Below are positions 1-13,665 of a DNA stretch of 60,000 nucleotides, in pieces (position 1 is the stretch's first letter; the number at the start of each line of letters is the position of its first letter). Source of the stretch: Nymphaea colorata. Taxonomy: Eukaryota > Streptophyta > Magnoliopsida > Nymphaeales > Nymphaeaceae. Position numbers and translations under genes: made by a program. The stretch spans positions 19,733,716-19,793,715 of the forward strand of contig NC_045144.1 in the NCBI RefSeq assembly GCF_008831285.2. Direction: 5' to 3'. The notes beneath the pieces were generated by a model. The model was not told the DNA's origin and searched no databases. It worked only from the letters and a program-made list of their open reading frames with translations.

Positions 1-3000
1 GTCTAGTCAACTGGACTAACTCTCAAATGGGGCATGATCGACTTAGTAACCAGTCCATTTGGGCGCAGAGCACGAGCTGCTAGTCTAGGAATTTGGTGCC
101 AAGCAGTAAATCCATGAAATTCATGTAGCCCGACGACTGAGTCTGAATACCTCGAATCTAGAATCTGTAGGCTAAGATAGAACCATTGATTGGTTCAGTC
201 TGGTTCTGAATCACTGAATGAACTATAAGTCAACTGCCTCATGAAGCTGCATGATTTGTACCCAATCAGACCCAGTTATTTGATCAGTTTATGCGAGTGG
301 ATTACAGCCTTTCTGCTCACGCCTAGAGTGGAAGCATTTTCCAGGTTGGATCTGATCAAACTGGTCTCCCAACTCAAGGCCTCATCATGCGGAATCCCTT
401 GTCCAGACTTCGCTCTCACAAACAACGCATGCCGGTGAACAGGGTGCCAGTTAATTGGCTTTCTTCTCTCTTCTTTTTTGCTATTAAAAAACATCCAGTG
501 GCCTGTACTTGAGAAAAATGTCATAATTCGATTCATACTAGAAACGAAGAAGAAGTTTGGCGCCTGCCAATTGCCTAATATGGCGGATGACAAGATATTT
601 TAAAATCGTCTGTAGAAGCACCTTACAAAGGAAAAAATGGCAATGTTGATGGTGCAGCCACTGTTTACGTTGTTTTTTAACAGTGAGTTTACAGTATTTA
701 GTCATCCAACAACATTTGAAAGCCGGCTGATATATATATATATATACTCATGAACTCAAATATGCTAATACCAAATGTTGATGAAAAGTTAATGAATAAA
801 ATCTACCGCCGACAACAGTCTCGACAGGAGCATTAGTGACAATTTACAATGCAGCAGCAGTTCATCGTGATACCTTTGGCAATAGTATATGGTGTTTTTG
901 GTGACATATTTTTTTATTTTATCCATCCAACAACATACAGCATCAAATAAATTTAAAATCTTTAAAAATTTGAGCCGCTGAAAGTTGCTGGATTTAAAAA
1001 AATCCATTCGTAGGAACCTATTGCAATAAATGTATTAGCAATGCTTTTCATTGGACCACAGTTTTTCAAGGCTTTTGGCAGCAGTTTTTGAGATTTCTCA
1101 TAACGAATTAAAAAAAAAAAATCATTTGTTATGTTTCAATTGCATCCAACCTTATGCTATGTTAAAAGCACCATGAATAATTGCTAAAAACAACATGATA
1201 TATCATAAATTATCGTTTATGCTCACGAGACAGCTTTTCTAAATGATAGATTTTAAATTTTTAACCATCAACATCTATTCAACAATATTAAATATGTCAA
1301 CCGGTCCTAAACAATTGGATAAAGACAGATATCTACCTAAAATGTCCCTGAAAAACATCGATTTGTTAAAATTTTATTAAACTAATGACTAAAGCATGAC
1401 TCCGAGAAAGAAATTAATTTCCCGTATTCTCGTGGTACACGTGAGTGCTGTCCTATAGATGTCCAAACTGACACAGGCACCGTTTCATCAATCAATAACA
1501 TCAAGCTATCCAGCAAGCCCCTTAATTTCAGCCGTCCATTTTGATTACCCAGATATGATTCTTCTGAAGCATCACAGTCTGAGAATTATTCTTTCTTGTT
1601 TTTCTGGTCTGAGTCTCTTTTAAGGCATGCCAGAGCGAACTTACCAGTATCAGTATCAGGCCATCAGCACCATCGACATATCAGCCGATATGCATAGTAT
1701 TTAATGAAGTTAAAATAATTAAAACTGTTAATAAAATGAATAAAGAAAGTGATCCAGAGCTTACAGAAACCCGCATCAGCGCACTGCTGTTATGGTGCTT
1801 GATATGATATTGACAAGACTGCATAAATGCACTCATGAATAATATTCACTCACAGTTGCTGAAAGCAATCTTATGAGCGGAGTTGACAGTAAATGAAAAG
1901 AATGCAGGAAGGGGTGCGTGATGATATTGCGGCAGAAAGGCAATTAATGGTTTGGAAAAGTCGCATTCGGGCAGACTATTAAATCGAATCTCGAGCAGGA
2001 CTCGCAGATTCTGAGTCAGTTACGAATCGGCAAGAAAAAATATTTTGAGATTTATTTTTTGAAAAATAAATCGAACATATATAAAGCATATAGAAAATGA
2101 AAACTCAAAAATAGTTTTTTAAAATAGTAAAAGGTAACACACGACGCCACTACATGAGTGAGTTCTTAATAAGTTCTCTGAGACACAAATGTGCCTTAAG
2201 GTCCTCTGGCTCTCAAACAAGTTCTTACCATATATTGCCATAGTTTAGCAAAGTATCACTCGCACAAATTTTTCTATTTCTATGTTGTCTAAGCTTATAG
2301 AGTAGACCATATTGGCTTAAACCTCATAAATTTTAAAAATTTTAATATAATTTGTTGAAGTTGAATTAAAAATCATTCAGGGGATTAGTTAATCTTTTCC
2401 AAAATTTGCTACATATACAGAATAATTTTATGTGTCATCAGTATTAAGTACTCTTTCAATTACAAAAAAATCTGATTTACAACTTTACAATTACCACGCT
2501 TCGTTCTTATGTGAAAGTAGAAGAGATGAGAAACATAAAACACTCACTGGTAGCTTCCTAAATTGCCAAATAAAATAAAATCCAGCCCATACCCTCTTCA
2601 ATTGAAATCAATGGGAATACATGACAATTTTTAAATTTTAGTTTAATTTTAAATATATACACTATTACGCCAAAAGAATATTGTAAAAATTAGTTTCTAT
2701 ATAAAAAATTGTAATTGTGATCCGATTCGCAGACGATCACGACTCAGATCACAAATATAAAATTCAACCACATCGATTTGCAGAAACATCATCATCATCA
2801 TCCTTACGGCCGCGATCGGGCAGAAGCACATGCCTGTGCGTAATAAAGAGAGAGGAAGGGCAATAATGGAGAGGAAGGGCAATAATGAGTTGGTAGATAA
2901 AGTAGGTAACGGCTGCAAATTGGGAGAAAATGCGCCTAGAAAGACTAAAACGCTTCCGCCTTCGAGATGAGCATACTTTTTATGCCAAGAAATGATTAAA

Positions 3001-3114
3001 GTGAAGAGAGCACAGGGGATGAGAGTGGGAGACCCTTACTTCTTTCTCAGAACTTCTGACTCCCATCGCACAGGAGTCGCCAAAATTTTCCACGTCCCCA
3101 CGACTCTGTAAAAG
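1..3114. other. Intergenic, AT-rich, nothing recognised
   Basis: Stops are frequent in all frames, the few short frames have no family resemblance and no RNA gene was seen. A short TA run lies at about 728-747. Confidence 0.6.
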
Positions 3115-3515
3115 GGGTTGAAGAAAAGGGGTTAGGGTTTTGATTCTCTGCGCTTAATTAAACAAGAGAAGAAGACAATAAGGAGAGACAGACAAAGGGA
3201 GAGAGAGAGAGAGCAGATACATCCAAGGATGAACGGAGCTCAAGAAAGGCCGAAAATCTCGAGTCCTTCTTCGGTCCTCCGTCTCTTCCTTCCGACTCCA
3301 ACTCTGAAGAGAAGAAGAAAAGGACGAAAGGAAAGCAACTACGGAGCTGCGCAAGATCCAACTCCTTTGTTTCTGCGCCGAATTGATTCTCCGCGTTCCC
3401 TCGGATCAAGCGGAGGAAGGGCTCCGATCCTCAGATTCAGGCGCCGTTTAGGGCTACAAAGAAAACCCCTAGCCGCCTCCATTGAGGCCTGGATGGCGGG
3501 GGAACAGGTAGCCGT
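3115..3515 (+). promoter_or_regulatory. Possible promoter and first-exon region (telo-box, GA run, short ATG frame before a GT donor)
   Basis: The stretch rises in GC content. It has GGGTTAGGGTTTT (a telo-box, common in plant housekeeping promoters and leaders) at 3129-3141, a GA run near 3199-3212 and an ATG at 3493 reading MAGEQ just before a GT (GAACAG/GTAGCC). That pattern is typical of a leader plus a very short first coding exon. No matching second exon was recognised downstream, and the long frame at 3229-3615 is of unbiased composition, so the gene is unproven. Confidence 0.2.
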
Positions 3516-4266
3516 TACCCAAAATTCGCTTCTTTGTTTTTTCCGCCTGAATTTGGCGGGACATTCAACGATTTTTCAAAAATCGAAAATTTCGTCACCG
3601 GTCCAAACCATTTGAACTTTTTCCCTAGAGGGACCGCCATTTACGGAAAATACATTCACTGCCACTCTAGTTTTCCACTGAAATTGTTGGATAGAGGCTT
3701 CCAGATATTAAGGAAAGCAGATTTTTACTACATTTTAATACCCCATTTGGAGCAAGAACTTTTTCTTTCATCCTTGTCTTCAAGTTTCTTGATTGAATTC
3801 AAATTTTTCATGAACGAAAAGTAGTGGAAGATTACTCGTATGATTTATGCATTTAATGACAAGCATCAAAAGACAGAGGCGTGAATAAATAACAATCATA
3901 TAGGCATTATTGAGTTCAACTTAGCTCCAACTTGTTTAATTGAAACCGAAATAAGAAAATATATTCAAAATTTGGATTAGTAAAAGCCGAAACTGGATAA
4001 TCTGTAAGATCCAACATGTTCATGCATTTGCATTCCAACTAAAATCAGAGGATTTGCATCAGAGTTTAAGATTTGTGGCCAAGATTTGCATCATATTTAG
4101 TTCTGAAATTCTTCGCCATTAAAATTAAGGATTAGGATGATGGAACATCGAAATTAAATTCAAACCTTTAGAACCCATGCCATGTGGTTTTAGAAACGAA
4201 AAGGGGTCCTTGAGATGCATCGCGGTGGAGCTGGTTATAGGTTATGGTTGCTAACAAGAGGCCATG

Positions 4267-4400
4267 CAGGGGCAGAGCAAGAAATTTTCACGAGGGGGTT
4301 GATTTAAAGTTTCTAAATTTTGACTAGGGCCGAAATACCATCTTTTCAAAAATTTTATATAGAACAATTGAAAAAAAATATTCTAAATAAAATATAAACA
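4267..4400 (+). mobile_element. Tip100-like MITE, left part
   Basis: It starts CAGGGGCAGAGCAAG and contains TTTAAAGTTTCTAAATTTTG and AGGGCCGAAATACCAT, shared with the copies at 5585 and 10857. A possible right end (TCTCTGGCTCTAGC) lies at about 4670, which would make the copy about 420 bases long. Confidence 0.45.
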
Positions 4401-4687
4401 TTTTAATATATTCATTAAAACTATTTTCATATTAAAACATGATTCAAGTTGTTTGTGTGGAAAATGTGGATTTTTTTATTATCAAAATGGTGATGCTATG
4501 GGGGGCCGTTCATTTTTTATTATAAAAATACTATTAAAGTCCAATAAATGATCAACCTAATATATGTTTTGCATCAATTTATTCTTAAGATCATATCAGT
4601 AATATCATATTAGTAAGGATTGCAAAAAAAGAAGAACACTTTAAACATTAAAAGGCTGGTTTTACCAATTTCTCTGGCTCTAGCTCA

Positions 4688-4688
4688 T

Positions 4689-4724
<36 letters not shown>

Positions 4725-4725
4725 T
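4688..4725. repeat. (TA)n(GA)n microsatellite
   Basis: Short TA run joined to a GA run, at the likely right end of a Tip100-like relic. Confidence 0.95.
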
Positions 4726-4880
4726 GTAAATAAATGTAAACGGTTGCTAAACACATCATATATAAACTATCGTTAATGCCCATGCGGCTAAAGGTTGATT
4801 TCTATTCCCTTACATGTACAAAAGTATATGCATGTATATATCAGGATGTGAAGTTCTTGTGTCATTAGATACTTCGTAGC

Positions 4881-5105
4881 AGGTGCATCCTTGGACAGTC
4901 GGTGCGGCTGGCCGCCTCAGGTGGGCTCGGTGTGGGTGCCAGTTGGTGGCTCGCGCCCACATGGTTTCTGACACGGCCAATGGTCACCTAGTGGGTAGAA
5001 GATGCTGCACTGGATTCAATTCAACAAGGAAAGGCCCTAGAAGATACTGCTTATTTTCTTTCATTGGGCTGATTGCTGGAGGTTTTAGGTCACCCTCCAG
5101 GTAAG
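4881..5105 (+). repeat. Dispersed repeat, GC-rich, related to 22580-22800
   Basis: GGTGGGCTCGGTGTGGGT and CTGACACG, then a weaker match over TGGTCACCTAGTGGGTAG, occur in the same order in the reverse complement of 22580-22800. In translation both read RWARCG, then ARAH, then SDT. Probably an old TE family; class unknown. Confidence 0.5.
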
Positions 5106-5351
5106 TGAGCTATGCTCGCTAGCACATAGTTTCAGAGCTAGAGGGAATCCTACATCTGAAACTTGCCCACAAAGCAAACAGCTTAAAACTTATCCTTTCT
5201 AGTTTCTACCAACTTCACTTCATGATGTAAAATGTATCGACTGTTACTTGATGAACTTATCCAAACAATGGCGGCTAACAGACTTCACAGTCTGAAAACT
5301 ACGCGCTCCATCGCGTGATGGAGAAGAATGAAGAAACGAAGGATGTGCGTG

Positions 5352-5473
<122 letters not shown>

Positions 5474-5584
5474 AAGGAAAATTACATAGCGAGTCTAACT
5501 TTTTAGAATCAAATATAGGGTCCGTGATTATAAATGTCATTACGTCTTTCATATAGGTACTGTTTTTAGCATCAACTTTGAGTA

Positions 5585-5780
5585 TAGGGTCGAAGTCAGA
5601 AATTTTTCATCAAAAGGGTCAAATTAAAGTTTTTAAATTTTTACTAGGGTCAAAATATCATTTTTTTAAAATTTTTACAAACAATTGAAATTTTCCAAAA
5701 TTAACAAATAAATTTTTTAAAAAAAGTTTTTTGAGGTAGGACCAGGGGCCATGCCGGCTTCACTTTAGCTCCGCCCATGT
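5585..5780 (+). mobile_element. Tip100-like MITE
   Basis: It has GGGTCGAAGTCAGAAATTTT at the left, GGGTCAAATTAAAGTTTTTA next, and TTTAGCTCCGCCCATG at the right, which reversed is the family end GGGCGGAGCTAAA. The order of blocks is the same as in the 4267 copy. Confidence 0.5.
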
Positions 5781-6846
5781 CTAAACATTGCTTCCTACTT
5801 TTGGTAGGAGGAGGAGCATAACTATCTAACCAATTGACCAAGAGCCAGTGGCCGAGCCAGAAAATTTTCGCTGGGTTATTAACGGATCTATCGCTCAGGA
5901 AAATGAGTGATTGCGGCGTACTGACTCAAGTCAGGTGTGAGCACGACATGCTGTTAAACCTAACTGAACCTAGGCCCATCTTAATCACAATGCAAGATTT
6001 CAAGGACTAGCATGGACAATAGCCACACTAGCTACACAGTAGCACCACTACTGCAGAGAGCAAAGGCATTGGAAGTTGTATCATAGTAGAAATCCAAAAG
6101 GCATCAATCCAAGTAGCCAAATGTGAATATGGGCAATTTTATGAGCAAATACAAGTAAATATGCGGTAAGTTCCATAAAAATTAGGAAAAAATCTCTTTA
6201 TTTATAAGGGCCAAATATTTTATATTGTGAAATGTTCATTTGGAAAAGCGTCTCTTTTCTAATAATCTTTCACTACAGGTTTTCACTTTTTACCGGCAAC
6301 CATCAATAAGGGCTTTGTCTTAATTATTGCCTTCAAGCCGAGCTAAAACTTTAGAGAGCACAATATTCTTTCGTCTTCCAACATCAAAATCCAAACTGAT
6401 GCGCCGGCCCCATTTTGAAAGTTGCAAATAAAAAGGGCGAGTGAGGACCTTACTTGGACATATGATCAAAAGCTAGGCACTCAAATGGGAAAATTTTCCA
6501 CTTGATTTTATTTTATACACAAGGCATCATTCAGCACATTTACAACTCACGAAGATTTTTTTGTTCTTTTGTTTTCTTCAAAACAGTGCCTGTGCCAGTA
6601 GTTTCCTCTACTTCACCTACTCATCAGCTGTTTCTACAAACCAGCGACACCATCCATGGAAAAAAACCAACAATACAAGCCATAGGTCTTGGTCTTTTGA
6701 AAGAACATTCTTGTTAGACCATCAAATATGAAATGGAAATTGAATGCATGACATCACTGCATTATCCATCACCAAGACTTAGTGCATCATCCCCAGCAAA
6801 ATGGCATTCAAGTTTGGTATCCATTACGGTTTATTTTTAAATGGAA

Positions 6847-6946
<100 letters not shown>

Positions 6947-6964
6947 TCTCTCATTAAACAAGTG

Positions 6965-6995
6965 CCCTTCCAGCCAATTTTTCTGGCTCCGCCAC
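6965..6995 (-). mobile_element. Terminal relic of a Tip100-like element
   Basis: TTTTTCTGGCTCCGCCAC is the reversed family terminus, next to the long TA microsatellite. A similar relic, GCCGAGCCAGAAAATTTTCG, lies at 5851-5875. Confidence 0.3.
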
Positions 6996-7059
6996 ACTAT
7001 CCAAACTGATGGCGGAGCTATGAATTGTGGCGACAATATCACCAATACTTAAAATTTTG

Positions 7060-7455
7060 AGCTATGTTTGGTAGCCTCGGATCTATAATCCCACCTCGAG
7101 CCACCCCAACCCGATACCACAAATCTGTGGCTTTTATAACCTAATGCGGATTTTAAATGAACAGCTGTGAAACCCACTGTTTGTTTCATCAGTGGGTTTC
7201 ACCTAATGCAGATTGGAGATCATATCCGAGGCTATTAAACATGGTGTCGAAGACTGGTCGATAGCCTTGGATTTCAAATCCGAGGCTGACCTAAGTTTCC
7301 TTTTTATGTGGAACCCACGAAGTAAACAAAGACCAAACTTAAGATCCTCAGTATGTTGCCAAAACCTCATATCTGAGGCCTGACTTGGTGGAAAAGCAAA
7401 GGTGAGAGCGGGTTTGACATCAAATCCTTAGATTTGGGATCCTTGGTAAACAAAC
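7060..7455. mobile_element. MITE-like element with GCCTCGGAT ends
   Basis: TTTGGTAGCCTCGGATCT at the left is echoed inside by CCGAGGCTATTAAACATGG, GCCTTGGATTTCAAATCCGAGGC and ATATCTGAGGCC. Such paired, inverted motifs beside a TTTGGTAG edge are typical of plant MITEs. Borders and family are uncertain. Related sequence occurs at about 8750-8960. Confidence 0.35.
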
Positions 7456-7462
7456 GCTCTCG

Positions 7463-7464
7463 TA

Positions 7465-7502
<38 letters not shown>
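7463..7502. repeat. (TA)n(TG)n microsatellite
   Basis: TA run passing into TG, followed by an alternating GCACGCGCAC. Confidence 0.95.
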
Positions 7503-7503
<1 letters not shown>

Positions 7504-7609
7504 CACGCGCACTTGTATAAGCTTTTCCAAGACTAGGAGTGCAAATGTACCCTATCTCTTGTTTTATGATACGTGATTCCACTAGTACAGTGGAACCCTA
7601 ATTACTAGT

Positions 7610-7795
7610 AAGGCCCCATTTGATGCACATGAAAAAGACTGTATATCGTGAGAATTTTATCCCGTTTGCACGGTTTTCTCCTGCTTTGTCAAACACAGAG
7701 AATTTTATCCTATGTTTTTCATTGAATTTAGGTTCGACTTTTTTCCATGGTAATTTTTACCGCCCAGTGCATCAAACATTACCTAAATGAAAAAG
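7610..7795. mobile_element. Possible MITE with CATTTGATGCAC / GTGCATCAAACA ends
   Basis: GGCCCCATTTGATGCACATG at 7613-7632 and CAGTGCATCAAACATTACC at about 7776-7794 are inverted relative to each other. The middle has internal copies of GAGAATTTTATCC. No coding frame. Confidence 0.35.
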
Positions 7796-7799
7796 ATGT

Positions 7800-9800
7800 G
7801 GGAAACAATAGAGCAAGCAGGATATTTAAGCAAATTTTTTGCAAGAAATTACCACAAGTGGGATATTAAGAAGCAAAATTTGAAACGGGGAACCGAATTT
7901 TGTAACAAGGAAGCAGATTTCCTGATAATTATGCCGTCAAACGCGCTATGATAAGAGTTGGACTATATATCATATTGCATCATTCATAGGACCATGGCCG
8001 GATTTATCTAATATTGTTTTGTCGTTGGCAGTTCATTGAAATGTCAGCTAGATTTTATGCAGTGGTGACTGTTGAGATCTTTAAAGTTCCTGGTTGGTGA
8101 CTTGTTCAACGTTTGCTTTTGAGTCCAAGCAAGGTGAGCTCAGGGTCACACTTTCTGGTGCAAAGCCTTGACTTGCTGAACCACCAAAAAGGCATGGGCC
8201 AGGATAAGTGGCTCAGGAGGTTGGTCCATATCACATGCCAATGCAAGGTGGACCCAAAGTGGTTAGACCCAGCTCCCACCTAGAGGAATGTCATTAAAAT
8301 CGGCCTGAACTAAGAGCTTCAATGGTTGGTGGGGGGTTGGGACCTGGTTTGGTAAACCAAGTACTAGATAATGAACCAGTTTCTTACTTTTTAATTAACA
8401 AAAGGTAGGAATCAAACAACTAGGCAAAAGAGATAACTTGTGCGCCGCCGCTGCGGCTGCAAATGGTTTGAATCTAGTTTGAAGTTGTTGTTCTTTTTTC
8501 TTTTTTATTATATCTTTGTCAATTCCGATATGACCTTTAACTACACACTATGTTAGATCAGCTTTAGTAGAATCAATACATCAATGAAGCAAACAGTGGA
8601 TTCCACGACTGCAGATTTGAGATCGGCGTTAGGTAATAAAAATCATACATGGATCCGTAGTCATTCATAAAAATCTTGAGATCTAAAATCTCAATAACTC
8701 AATCGCTTTTCATCCATGGTTTAGGGAAATCAAACACCTCCTTAAGGTAGTGCATGTTTGATAGCCTTGCATCTTAGATTCGAGACTGTATAAGATGTTT
8801 GGTCTAAACAAACTGAGGATCTGAGTAGTGTTGATTTTAAATTCACGTTACACGAAAAACCATAGATTTAAGGTTGAATGAGACATGTAGTGTCTGACCT
8901 TAGGTGGTGTATGTTTCACCATGGGTATGAGATCTGTGGTGATTTGAGATCACACGATCTCGGATCCATGGATTTAAGATCAGAACCCCTCCCTCTCTCC
9001 TTTTTCATACCTTAAATCCATGGTTTTTTTTAACCTGTAGCATAGATTTTAAATTCATGGTATTGAGATCTTTATTTTAAACACACTTTTTTATGCAGTC
9101 TCTTATTTTAGATGAGATGCTATCAAATACAACCTTAAACTTACAGATCCACGTGAAACAAACACAGCTGATATATTTAATTCCGCTGAATCTCACCCTC
9201 TCCGCGATGATGCATATAACCAGCTTCGGACAAATTCTACTTTTATAGTCTAGTACGCTACAAGAAACGAAGTCCCTTGACATGCCGGCAGAAAAATATC
9301 AACGGCCAAGATATTTGTTCCAATCTGCTACAGCTTCAGCCGCCGCCAATGAGTCGATTTCTTGTAGTTACACTTGAATGGCATCAAGCACCCGAGGTTG
9401 GTGGCACCCGCAGTAAGCTGCTAGACAAGTTGGGCAAGTGGAAGCGTTCTAGAGAGTGGAAGACTGCTTGGACACTTAGTTGAACTTTGTCTCTCTCTCA
9501 TTAGTCTCCATGATCACTATCAGCGGATGGGAGATGAGACGCGGAAAGAAATGTTTTAATATAAAATGGATTGGAGAAAGCAAAGTGGAAGCCAAACACA
9601 GCAGGAATGCAATAGGGCCCTATCTTTTTTAATTATTAACATAGTTGTTTTTTTTTTTTGTTAACTTTTACTCTAAAGTAGTCATCATCTGTGAATCTTT
9701 ATCTGTTATCTTTTGATCAAGCATTGTGCGCTCTAGCTAGAACTCTTACCTGCAAGCACTTTTCAGTTTTCCCTCATCAGTTAGCAAGTAAAATATATAA
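7800..9800. other. Intergenic, repeat relics only
   Basis: Between 8570 and 9080 the words GATTTGAGATC, CTCGGATCC and TTAAATCCATGG recur, relics of a MITE-like element. No gene is visible. Confidence 0.5.
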
Positions 9801-9806
9801 AAATAA

Positions 9807-9961
<155 letters not shown>

Positions 9962-10324
9962 CGCTCTATGTAGCAAAGTGTACATTAATTTGACAAGTTA
10001 CATGCGTTTGTGTAAAAGAGCATGTATGTCGTAGTTTCTAATAAATTAAAATAACATATCGAGCGACTGGTTGGTGCATTTTTAAAGAAGAAATCTAAAT
10101 GCATGGTATGCATGCTATGAACATGGGGACCCATCACGTGCATGATTTGATTACATGAAGCTTCTGAGCTAGAAAGCACCAACATTTTGTTTTTCTTTTG
10201 TTCTTTTTGCAAGCCGTCAAATGTAGGCTGGCTCCAGCGGAATGAGTCGAGTGAGTTTGAGTTAGGTTTCTATGAACTTGACACATACATTAAAAAGACT
10301 CCATTGTTGATGATTTTGGACCTT

Positions 10325-10450
10325 TGTAGCGAGCACATTCCAGCTCGACTCAAGTTCAAGCCGAGCTCAAGCTAGTGAACTCTAACTCGGCTCAAGTTCA
10401 AGCCACCAAGCTTGAGCGAAAGCCGAGTTCGAGCCGACCCAGCCAGCTCG
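10325..10450 (+). mobile_element. Degraded GAGTCGAG-family fragment
   Basis: Short repeats such as CAGCTCGACTCAAGTTCAAG and CTCGGCTCAAGTTCAAGCC match the same family. No termini are visible. Confidence 0.4.
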
Positions 10451-10685
10451 ACCTGCATGTACCAAAGATGCTTACAGACACACGAAAAGGTTTCTTGCAA
10501 ACTATGTGAAATTGGGCACGTGAAGACAAGGCACATCATGGTCCAGTTGGTGTATTTTTTGTATCCTGTTGTCTTTGCAGGAATCCCTTTCCTTGTGTCA
10601 AGGATGCATACGTGTTGAATTCAATTAGATACGCAGCAATAGAAAATGATATAATATTAAGATTGAGTAACAATTTATATCTCCA

Positions 10686-10701
10686 TATATATATATATAT
10701 A

Positions 10702-10735
<34 letters not shown>
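10686..10735. repeat. (TA)n microsatellite
   Basis: TA run with one internal CTATA break. Confidence 0.93.
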
Positions 10736-10736
<1 letters not shown>

Positions 10737-10856
10737 TTACAAATTTTGGACAACCAAGCTTTTTTAATGGAACAAACGAAAGGAAGTGACTTATCTCCTC
10801 CCATGTTGTGGTGCACGTAGTAATATCAGCCAAATAACTATAGTTTAAAGGTCCTC

Positions 10857-11045
10857 AGGGCAGAGGCGGATCCAAGGGGGGCCGTAGACCCTGACCCTCC
10901 TTTTAAAAATAAAAATTACATGAAAATGTTAGAAAATTTTACTTGTTTTATATAAAAATTTCTGAAAAATAATATTTTAGCACCTGATAAAGTTTAGAAA
11001 CTTTAATTCGACCCTCCTCGTAAAAATTTTTTGACTCTGCCCCTA
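10857..11045 (-). mobile_element. Tip100-like hAT MITE
   Basis: Reversed, it starts AGGGGCAGAGTCAAAAAATT and continues GGAGGGTCGAATTAAAGTTT, the same order as the copies at 4267 and 5585. The other end carries AGGCGGATCC. About 189 bases; no target duplication is clear. Confidence 0.55.
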
Positions 11046-12041
11046 CTTGATGACATATCTCATCAAACACGCTGATTCATGGCGCATTGGAGGCACGTTT
11101 CTAGTTTGAAATTTATAGGAGGCTACGCTTTTGTATTATAAAGAGGGTGGGTCATACGTGCAAGTTGACGTATGTAAAGGTCTGACCATTTAGTATCGAT
11201 GCAACTCTAAACCTTGAAAGCAAGGGGAAAAAGGAGGCTTAACTAGGGCGACTCTCGCACACCAAAAACTAGTTTATGTAGACTTCGTTAGAAACGGGCA
11301 TTAATATTAAGTGGTTTGAGTATAACTAAACTTTTCTCAATATTCCTTAACTTTAAAGCATGTTTGATTGTCTGGCAAATCATTTCAAAGATAGCACAGC
11401 TTCCCATAATACTGTGGAAATTCCACACAGTTTCTGTCAACTCCTTTGCTGAATCCTTTTCCCAAGTTTCATGTGAGTAGTACTCCTCGGGGAGGCGTAT
11501 GGTTGGCCATGGATGCTGGGAAAGAGACTTAGCTTCGCATTAATGATGGCATCTTCATTCATTTTAGGAAAATAAAGAAAAGATGTGGAAAAGTACAGAC
11601 GGTCACAGTTTTCACATAAAAGCTAAATTTTCATCACAAGGGAAAAGATCTGCTTGCTCGTAAGTGACAATGGATGTGGAACCGTTCTCCACGGAAATCA
11701 TTCGCTCATGTGACCGTGAAAATGAACAGCTGCGATTCAATGGCGTGCACTCTTCCACAGAGTGTAAGATGAAACTATATTTCGGGCAACTTAAATTCTT
11801 ATTGGAAAGTGTTTTAAACAAATTATGCATGCATGCACATCTTAAACAAAATATAAACATGTCAATCTATTTATGGTCAATACCAAGCTACTTAAAACAT
11901 GCTTTAATTCAAGTTGTTTTTCATGAAAAATATTAGATTTTCCACCATAAAAAATGACTGTATATGTTACTGAGTCATTAGTTTTTGTGCAATAATTTGA
12001 TTTTTCTCCGACCTAAATGGTTTGGGATATAAACCCAGTTC

Positions 12042-12131
<90 letters not shown>
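12042..12131. repeat. (CT)n(TA)n(GA)n palindromic microsatellite
   Basis: A CT run, a long TA run and a GA run in the same palindromic order as the block at 5354. Confidence 0.97.
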
Positions 12132-12506
12132 AGCACGGCCGTGCATTAATTGTGACATTCATAAATTGACTATTTGTTTGAAAAATACTGGAAGGTACGT
12201 TAATGGCACGAGGAATTAAGATAGCGGAGCAGTGCAAAGTGAATATTTCTCACCTAATCACGTGTTCGTGTTTGGTTAAAAAGTTGGGACTTCCACTTCA
12301 CTATCCCAGGTAGATGATGAAAATGAATGTCGGTTACTTAACATCTGTTTGCTACTTGGTGGATTGGAATCTCCTCACGTACGATCAGTCTATTTGATTT
12401 CAATAGTTAATCTACCTAACACTCATGTGATTAAGATGGACTTCCACTCAAACAGGTATGCGTTCATCTAATTCATTTGCACATAAATTCATGGGAAAAT
12501 GGTGAA

Positions 12507-12538
<32 letters not shown>

Positions 12539-13611
12539 TCTAGATTAATGTCTGGTGTCTGGTGCAGTATTTTACATCAACACAGCTGTTTGGGACGGCA
12601 TTTTCTGGCGACATCACAAGATGTTGATCGATCAGCAGTAGATCTATCTACCCTTAAATCTCATTTTTTATTTGGTAATTCTTGTACTATATATTTGTTC
12701 CCCTTGAGACATACTTGTACGATATATAAAAGTATACAACTTGGTTTATTTATTATAATTATGCTACTATGACACTGTTTATGCCACTGAATTGCAAGAT
12801 TTGAATATCCAATCGCAAACACCTGTTACCTATTGATTAATACTACAAATGTTACATCTTTTCATTCAGTTTGCAAAATCACATCTGAGAATCACATATA
12901 ATCATTTAATTATGAGTCGTTTGATAATTATGTTAATGTTTTATAAGGTGTCACATGTAAAAATTACTTATTACTTGCCAAAATATAAGTTCTTTTTGAA
13001 TAATTTCCTTTCAAAATAAATGTATACATTGTTCTTGTAACCTTTAATTCTTAATATGTGTGTTCCTTTTATTCCAAGATGCTGTATATAACCATGTAGA
13101 AGTACAACTACTTTTGACCTAATGTGGGTGGAAGCTTTTGAGATGGGCCCTATGGAGGCATTCTCCCATTTTAATTGGAGCTGGGAAGTGATGAGGTGAG
13201 AAATCCAGAGGCAGCACTTTGGCTGCCGCCTCATGATCTGTCCATATCGCCACGAACATGTTGTCCCGCTCCTAAAACAACTGTTGACCTAATATTCCAG
13301 TACTTTTCCATTTTCTTCCCTTTCTTAATTTCCTCCAAAGTTCATGGTAGTTGAGCTTCAATTGTTTTCTTCCAATCTGTTTGCCCACCAAGGGGGTGTT
13401 TGATTGCCCTCAGAAAAAGTTCCAAAGCAATTCACTAAACATCTCCTTCTACCAAACACTCCATTCATGAAGAGAGAGAGAGAGAGAGGCAGAGAGAAAA
13501 ATTCGCTGGAGTGGCACCTGTTTAGAAACATTAATATCTAGAGAGCACTTATATATGTATAAAAGTAAATACTAAATTTGTTAATGTAAAAATAAAAGAT
13601 TTTTAAAGAGC

Positions 13612-13665
13612 TGATGTGGGCAGCCCACATGTGGCTATGCCACTGGAGACAGAAGGAGCCCGACT
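13612..13665. mobile_element. Terminal relic of a second MITE family (CACATGTGGCTATGCCACTG type)
   Basis: GGCAGCCCACATGTGGCTATG followed by CCACTGG recurs with changes near 31796-31835 (CACCATGTGGCTACGCC), 32080-32115 (CCACATGTAGCTCTGCCACT), 25890-25945 and 38590-38640. The shared end points to one dispersed element family. Confidence 0.35.

Noticed and set aside
3162-3381. A plus-strand frame rich in Lys, Ser and Glu in the telo-box region
   Set aside because: It has no ATG, begins after a stop in what looks like a leader, and matches no family. I kept only a low-confidence promoter/first-exon note.
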